Part shown: piece by piece, positions 13,019 through 16,779 of the stretch
How the letters are laid out: every line of letters starts with the position of its first letter
Numbering within the stretch: position 1 is the stretch's first letter
Source of the DNA: CAYNNP01 sp964398215
GTDB lineage: Bacteria > Planctomycetota > Planctomycetia > Pirellulales > Pirellulaceae
Assembly (NCBI GenBank): GCA_964398215.1
Contig: CAYNNP010000145.1
Span: forward strand, 1-16,779
Length of the DNA stretch: 16,779 bases
Direction: 5' to 3'
Notes under the pieces: generated by a model
The model's input: only the letters and a program-made list of their open reading frames with translations
Database searches by the model: none
What the model was told of the DNA's origin: nothing
Translations under genes and position numbers: made by a program

Positions 13019-14626
13019 ATGACGCCGCCGGATTTGAATGATCGCCAATGCGATTCGCCTGGGGCTTTATGGGTGCTGGCAGAAGTTCTGATGCTGGTCA
13101 TGTTGTTCTTTATCTACGCTGGTGATCCGGCGCCGATGGTGAACGAGGCTCACTATCTGGTCAAAGCAAAGAATTTTTGGCAGCCGGAATGGTGCCAGAA
13201 CGATCTATTCACCACCTCGGCCAAAGCCCACACGACGTTCTACATCGCCCTCGGCTGGTTGACTCAGTTTGTGTCCTTGTCGGCGACAGCGTGGATTGGT
13301 CGATTCGTTGGTTGGCTGTTGATTGCAATTGGACTTCAGCGATTGAGTATGGCTGTCATCGGCAGGCGGCTTGCATCGGTGGCCGTCGCGTTGGTTTGGA
13401 TTGCTGGAATCGAATACGGGAACTTGGCCGGCGAATGGGTGATCGGGGGCATCGAAGCCAAAGTGCCAGCGTATGGTTTCGTGCTGATGGGATTGGCAGA
13501 AATGGCGCACCGCAGGTGGAACCGCGTTTGGCCTTTGCTAGGGATCGCGTCAGCCTTTCACGTGCTGTCTGGTGGTTGGGCAGTGCTGGCGGCGATGTTC
13601 GTTTGGTGGATGACGGAACGAAGGCGCGACGATCGAATCGCGTTCTTTTCCAAAGCATTGTTTGTCGGTGGTGCGATCTCGTTACTAGGGTTACTGCCAG
13701 CTGTTTGGTTGACGCTGGGCGTTTCACCAAAAGAATCATTGATCGGTGCAAAGATCTACACTTACCAACGCATTAGTCATCACTTGTTGCCGTCAAACTT
13801 CATGATGCAATGGTACATTCGTCATGGTGTTTTGGTGATAGGCATGCTGGCTGGATTCATTTTTGCAAAGCCTCGGTCACGCGCTGCATTCAACATCGTT
13901 CAGTGGTTTGCAATCGGTTGTGCCAGTATTGCTGTGTGCGGACTAATGATTGGCGCACTGCCCGCGGTGGCACCCGATTTGTCGGCAAAGTTGCTGCGGT
14001 ACTATTGGTTCCGATTGACGGATGCGATCGTGCCGCTCGCGTTTGGCATTACTGTCGCCCAGCTGTTATTGGAACACACCAATGCAAGACGATTGGTTGG
14101 GCTGGGCTGTTTGATCATCGCAACCGGATTGGTGATGGCAAGCGCGTACCAGCGAGCTAGTCTTGCGGTTCCTCCTTCAGCAAGCCACCGTTTGTTGGGA
14201 TACGATGTCGGTGCGTCGGTTGAACAGCAGCGTCAGACGTTCCAAGATTGGATTGCGGTTTGTCAGTGGGCAAGGCACGCGACACCCGAAGACGAATTAT
14301 TTTTGACGCCTCGGCATCAACAGACTTTCAAGTGGTACGCGCACCGGGCGGAAGTCGTGAACTGGAAAGATGTTCCTCAGGACGCAAGCAGCCTGATAAC
14401 TTGGAAGAGACGTTTTGACAAAGTCTTTCCGAGCAGAAACTATGGACGTTCTCGCACGCCGATACGCTACGACATGCTGCGAAGCTACCGAGACGAATAC
14501 GGTGTTCGCTTCATGATCGTGGATCAACGTATTCGGCGCGGCGCGGCTCTCCCGCTGGTCAAGGTTTACCCGATTGGAAAGGAAGCCAACGCGACGTACG
14601 CGGTTTATGAATTGCCGTATGACTGA
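13019..14626 (+). CDS. Polytopic membrane protein, DUF6798-like (possible GT-C-type)
   Basis: A 535-residue inner-membrane protein with about ten hydrophobic segments (around 17-34, 74-90, 93-110, 117-133, 150-163, 170-196, 211-233, 269-283, 293-316, 334-350 and 357-377). A soluble C-terminal domain runs from about 385 to 535. The first loop after membrane segment 1 carries an acidic/His motif, NEAHYLVKA (42-50). Together with the overall layout this recalls GT-C glycosyltransferases that use lipid-linked sugars, but no classical motif proves it. The C-terminal region with LTPRHQQTFKWYAHRAEVV (429-447) resembles planctomycete proteins labelled DUF6798; that match is from memory. The ATG at 13019 has no Shine-Dalgarno. 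It follows pdxA on the same strand after 119 bases, and no functional link is apparent. Confidence 0.75.
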   Translation: MTPPDLNDRQCDSPGALWVLAEVLMLVMLFFIYAGDPAPMVNEAHYLVKAKNFWQPEWCQNDLFTTSAKAHTTFYIALGWLTQFVSLSATAWIGRFVGWLLIAIGLQRLSMAVIGRRLASVAVALVWIAGIEYGNLAGEWVIGGIEAKVPAYGFVLMGLAEMAHRRWNRVWPLLGIASAFHVLSGGWAVLAAMFVWWMTERRRDDRIAFFSKALFVGGAISLLGLLPAVWLTLGVSPKESLIGAKIYTYQRISHHLLPSNFMMQWYIRHGVLVIGMLAGFIFAKPRSRAAFNIVQWFAIGCASIAVCGLMIGALPAVAPDLSAKLLRYYWFRLTDAIVPLAFGITVAQLLLEHTNARRLVGLGCLIIATGLVMASAYQRASLAVPPSASHRLLGYDVGASVEQQRQTFQDWIAVCQWARHATPEDELFLTPRHQQTFKWYAHRAEVVNWKDVPQDASSLITWKRRFDKVFPSRNYGRSRTPIRYDMLRSYRDEYGVRFMIVDQRIRRGAALPLVKVYPIGKEANATYAVYELPYD

Positions 14627-14633
14627 GGTTTGC

Positions 14634-14647
14634 CAAAGCTAGCTTTG
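14634..14647. repeat. Perfect 14-bp palindrome after the membrane protein gene
   Basis: CAAAGCTAGCTTTG is its own reverse complement. It lies 8 bases after the stop of the membrane protein gene and 194 bases before the S15 peptidase start. There is no loop and no T-tract, so it is not a terminator. It could be a dimeric regulator site for the downstream gene, or chance. Confidence 0.6.
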
Positions 14648-14841
14648 CAGTCATAAACGCGCAGACTGGTTTGTTGTCCGCGAACGGGGCTTTGTACGAT
14701 GAATTTAGTCACAACTTCGGGCCTGATACGGGGCAGTATTTTTCCTGCTGGCGACTAAAATCACTGCTCAGCGGCATGCTGCCGAAAGTGTGCATAGCGC
14801 TGTTTATAGTCAATCATCTCCTTTCACTGCCCTTGGTAGAT

Positions 14842-16719
14842 ATGTTGAAACACACTTTTTCTGCGGCGTTCGTCGCATTGCTTTTATCGTCAAATGCAGC
14901 CATCGCTCAGGACGGGCATGCTGGAGATGGCAAGGCAAAACTTGCCGGACCGATTTTTAAAGACGGTGAAGCCCAAGAGGTTCGCGCTTTCAAAGACCCG
15001 GACTACTGGATTCGGCACGACTTGTGGGTGGAGACGGACTTCGATTCTGACGGTGACGGCAAATTGGATCGAATGCACGTTAGCGTCACACGGCCTCGTC
15101 AAACTGAGTCCGAGGGATTGAAGCTGCCAGTGATTTATGTTTCCAGTCCTTACTTTGCTGGTGTTGGTACAGCAGGCGACGGATATTTTTGGGATCCCCA
15201 TCAAGAGCTCGGAGCGGAGCCGCCCAAACGCACGATCCAACCTGGAGTAAAACGAACAGGAATTCGTCCAATCATTTCCAAGTCACACGCGAAACAATGG
15301 GTGCCACGCGGCTATATCGTCGTGCATTCGTCGTCACCAGGAACTGGATTATCACAGGGCTGCCCAACCGTTGGTGGCGACAACGAATCACTCGCGCCCA
15401 AAGCGGTTATTGATTGGTTGTGCGGTCGCGCAGACGGCTACACAACGATGAACGGCTTTGAACATGTTGCCGCTGGCTGGTGCAGTGGAAAGGTTGGCAT
15501 GACAGGCACATCGTACAATGGCACGATTCCTTTGGCTGCCGCAACAACGGGCGTTGAAGGTTTGGAAGCGATCATTCCGATTGCACCCAACACTTCGTAC
15601 TATCATTACTACCGATCCAATGGATTGATTCGCCACCCCGGCGGATACATCGGCGAAGACATCGACTGCTTGTACGAATTCATTCACAGTGGTCTTGAAA
15701 GTACACGTGCAGGTTGCGACGTCGCTGTTCGTGATCAAGACATGCGAGCGAATTTCGATCGTGTCAATGGCGACTACAACGACTTTTGGGCGGGCCGCGA
15801 TTACCTGAATGACATGGAACCCATGAAGGCCGCGCTGTTGATGTCTCATGGTTTCAATGATTGGAATGTTGTTCCTGAACACAGCATTCGCATTTACGAA
15901 GAAGCCAAACGCAAAGGGCTTCCTTGCCAGTTGTATGTTCACCAGGGTGGTCACGGTGGGCCGCCACCAATGAAGCTGATGAATCGTTGGTTCACACGGT
16001 ACTTGCACGGCGTTGAAAATGGTGTCGAAAAAGACAAGCGCGCTTGGATCGTTCGTGAAAAGGACAAGCAGGACAAGCCAACGCCCTACGATGCGTATCC
16101 AAACCCGAAGTCAAAAAACATCACGCTGAAGTTGCAAGCTGGAGCGCCCAAGCAAGGCAAGCTCAGCAGCGAAGTTAAACCGAACCAAGGGCTGGAGACA
16201 CTGGTCGACAACTATTCATTCGATGGCAAGTCGCTGGCACGAGCCGAGTGGACGGAGCATCGATTGATCTACGTTTCAGAAAAACTCAAACAACCGCTGC
16301 ACATTTCTGGGACACCACGCATCAAGGTTCGCATGGCCTGTGATCGCGAGGCTGCGAACTTGTCCGTTTGGTTGGTTTCGTTGCCTTGGAATAACCGTCG
16401 TGATGCCAAAATCACAGACAACATTATCACGCGTGGTTGGGCGGATCCTCAGAATCATAAATCGATCCGAGAGAGTTCGCCGTTGGAGCCCGGTGTCTTC
16501 TACGACGTCGAATTCAATTTGCAGCCCGATGATCAGATCATCCCCAAGGGACAGCAGATCGGTCTGATGATTTTCTCCAGTGATCAAGAATTCACACTGT
16601 GGCCCAAGCCGGGAACAAAATTGACCGTGGACTTGGACGGCACGTCGCTACAGTTGCCAGTTATCGGCGGCGACAATGGTTGGAGCCAAGCGTTCATCGA
16701 TCCGCCAAAGAAGAAGTAG
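14842..16719 (+). CDS. Secreted S15/PepX-type serine peptidase (X-Pro dipeptidyl-peptidase family)
   Basis: A protein of 625 residues from the ATG at 14842, which starts a clean Sec signal peptide (MLKHTFSAAF, hydrophobic core to about 20, cleavage near AIA/QD). The frame is open further upstream to 14671, but that part looks like leader sequence. The alpha/beta-hydrolase core has Ser224 in GTSYNGT, Asp340 in HGFNDWNV and His371 in HQGGHGG. These motifs and spacings (116 and 31 residues) fit the PepX triad. The C-terminal third (about 425-620) is the beta-rich domain usual in S15 enzymes, with PLHISGTPRIKVRM. Near the N-terminus DFDSDGDGKLD (66-76) looks like a calcium-binding loop. PepX-type enzymes release X-Pro dipeptides, and related family members hydrolyse cocaine or glutaryl-cephalosporin substrates, so substrate is uncertain. 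A terminator follows directly. Confidence 0.92.
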   Translation: MLKHTFSAAFVALLLSSNAAIAQDGHAGDGKAKLAGPIFKDGEAQEVRAFKDPDYWIRHDLWVETDFDSDGDGKLDRMHVSVTRPRQTESEGLKLPVIYVSSPYFAGVGTAGDGYFWDPHQELGAEPPKRTIQPGVKRTGIRPIISKSHAKQWVPRGYIVVHSSSPGTGLSQGCPTVGGDNESLAPKAVIDWLCGRADGYTTMNGFEHVAAGWCSGKVGMTGTSYNGTIPLAAATTGVEGLEAIIPIAPNTSYYHYYRSNGLIRHPGGYIGEDIDCLYEFIHSGLESTRAGCDVAVRDQDMRANFDRVNGDYNDFWAGRDYLNDMEPMKAALLMSHGFNDWNVVPEHSIRIYEEAKRKGLPCQLYVHQGGHGGPPPMKLMNRWFTRYLHGVENGVEKDKRAWIVREKDKQDKPTPYDAYPNPKSKNITLKLQAGAPKQGKLSSEVKPNQGLETLVDNYSFDGKSLARAEWTEHRLIYVSEKLKQPLHISGTPRIKVRMACDREAANLSVWLVSLPWNNRRDAKITDNIITRGWADPQNHKSIRESSPLEPGVFYDVEFNLQPDDQIIPKGQQIGLMIFSSDQEFTLWPKPGTKLTVDLDGTSLQLPVIGGDNGWSQAFIDPPKKK

Positions 16720-16747
16720 GCGATATCTCGCACTTGTTTTTTATCCG

Positions 16748-16778
16748 CAGGGCCGATGTTTGTCGGCCCTGTTTTTTT
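16748..16778 (+). terminator. Intrinsic terminator of the S15 peptidase gene
   Basis: CAGGGCCGA (16748-16756) pairs perfectly with TCGGCCCTG (16763-16771) across a 6-base loop. A run of seven T follows at once. It starts 29 bases after the stop codon of the S15 peptidase gene and is the only clear Rho-independent terminator in the window. Confidence 0.93.
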
Positions 16779-16779
16779 G

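Noticed and set aside
14671..14841. 57-residue N-terminal extension of the S15 peptidase
   Set aside because: The ATG at 14842 starts a standard Sec signal peptide; the extension would bury it and has no family match.

Overview
The window looks like chromosome of a marine-type planctomycete (Pirellulaceae, Rhodopirellula-like). The evidence is family content: a YTV-type repeat protein, a cytochrome-type DUF1549/DUF1553 protein paired with a Tat-exported DUF1501 protein, a gingipain-like C25 peptidase, a DUF6798-like membrane protein, and GC-rich dispersed intergenic repeats. Shine-Dalgarno sites are mostly weak, which also fits. There are no rRNA or tRNA genes, transposases, integrases, phage genes or CRISPR arrays.

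Layout. Positions 1-353 hold a 132-bp sequence present twice at a 221-bp period, with a related inverted unit between the copies. Next is a secreted YTV-type protein (389-1996, minus) built from two blocks of strict 16-residue repeats and ending in an acidic tail. Divergent from it is a BshB1-like PIG-L deacetylase (2333-3067), followed by a WYL-domain regulator (3218-4246). The regulator's 3' end overlaps, tail to tail, a small gamma-glutamylcyclotransferase-like gene (4219-4650, minus). That gene is the second of a pair with a YaiI/DUF188 protein (4669-5136, minus). A gene-free, repeat-like stretch (5143-5529) follows.

The centre is a likely three-gene minus-strand operon, transcribed from 11804 down to 5530: gingipain-like C25 cysteine peptidase, then Tat-exported DUF1501 protein, then a 1061-residue exported cytochrome-type protein with DUF1549 and DUF1553. 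The last two overlap by ATGA, and a strong Shine-Dalgarno for the cytochrome gene lies inside the end of the DUF1501 gene. DUF1501 upstream of the cytochrome protein is the reverse of the order I regard as usual. With the peptidase in front, this is the best candidate here for an undescribed functional module, but its function is inferred only from context.

Divergent from the operon are pdxA (vitamin B6 synthesis, 11904-12899), a polytopic membrane protein resembling DUF6798/GT-C proteins (13019-14626) and a secreted S15/PepX-type serine peptidase with a calcium-loop motif (14842-16719). A clear intrinsic terminator (16748-16778) closes the window. Six of the ten genes encode exported or membrane proteins. 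The others are small cytoplasmic metabolic or regulatory proteins, two of them from thiol-related families (BshB1-like, GGCT-like).
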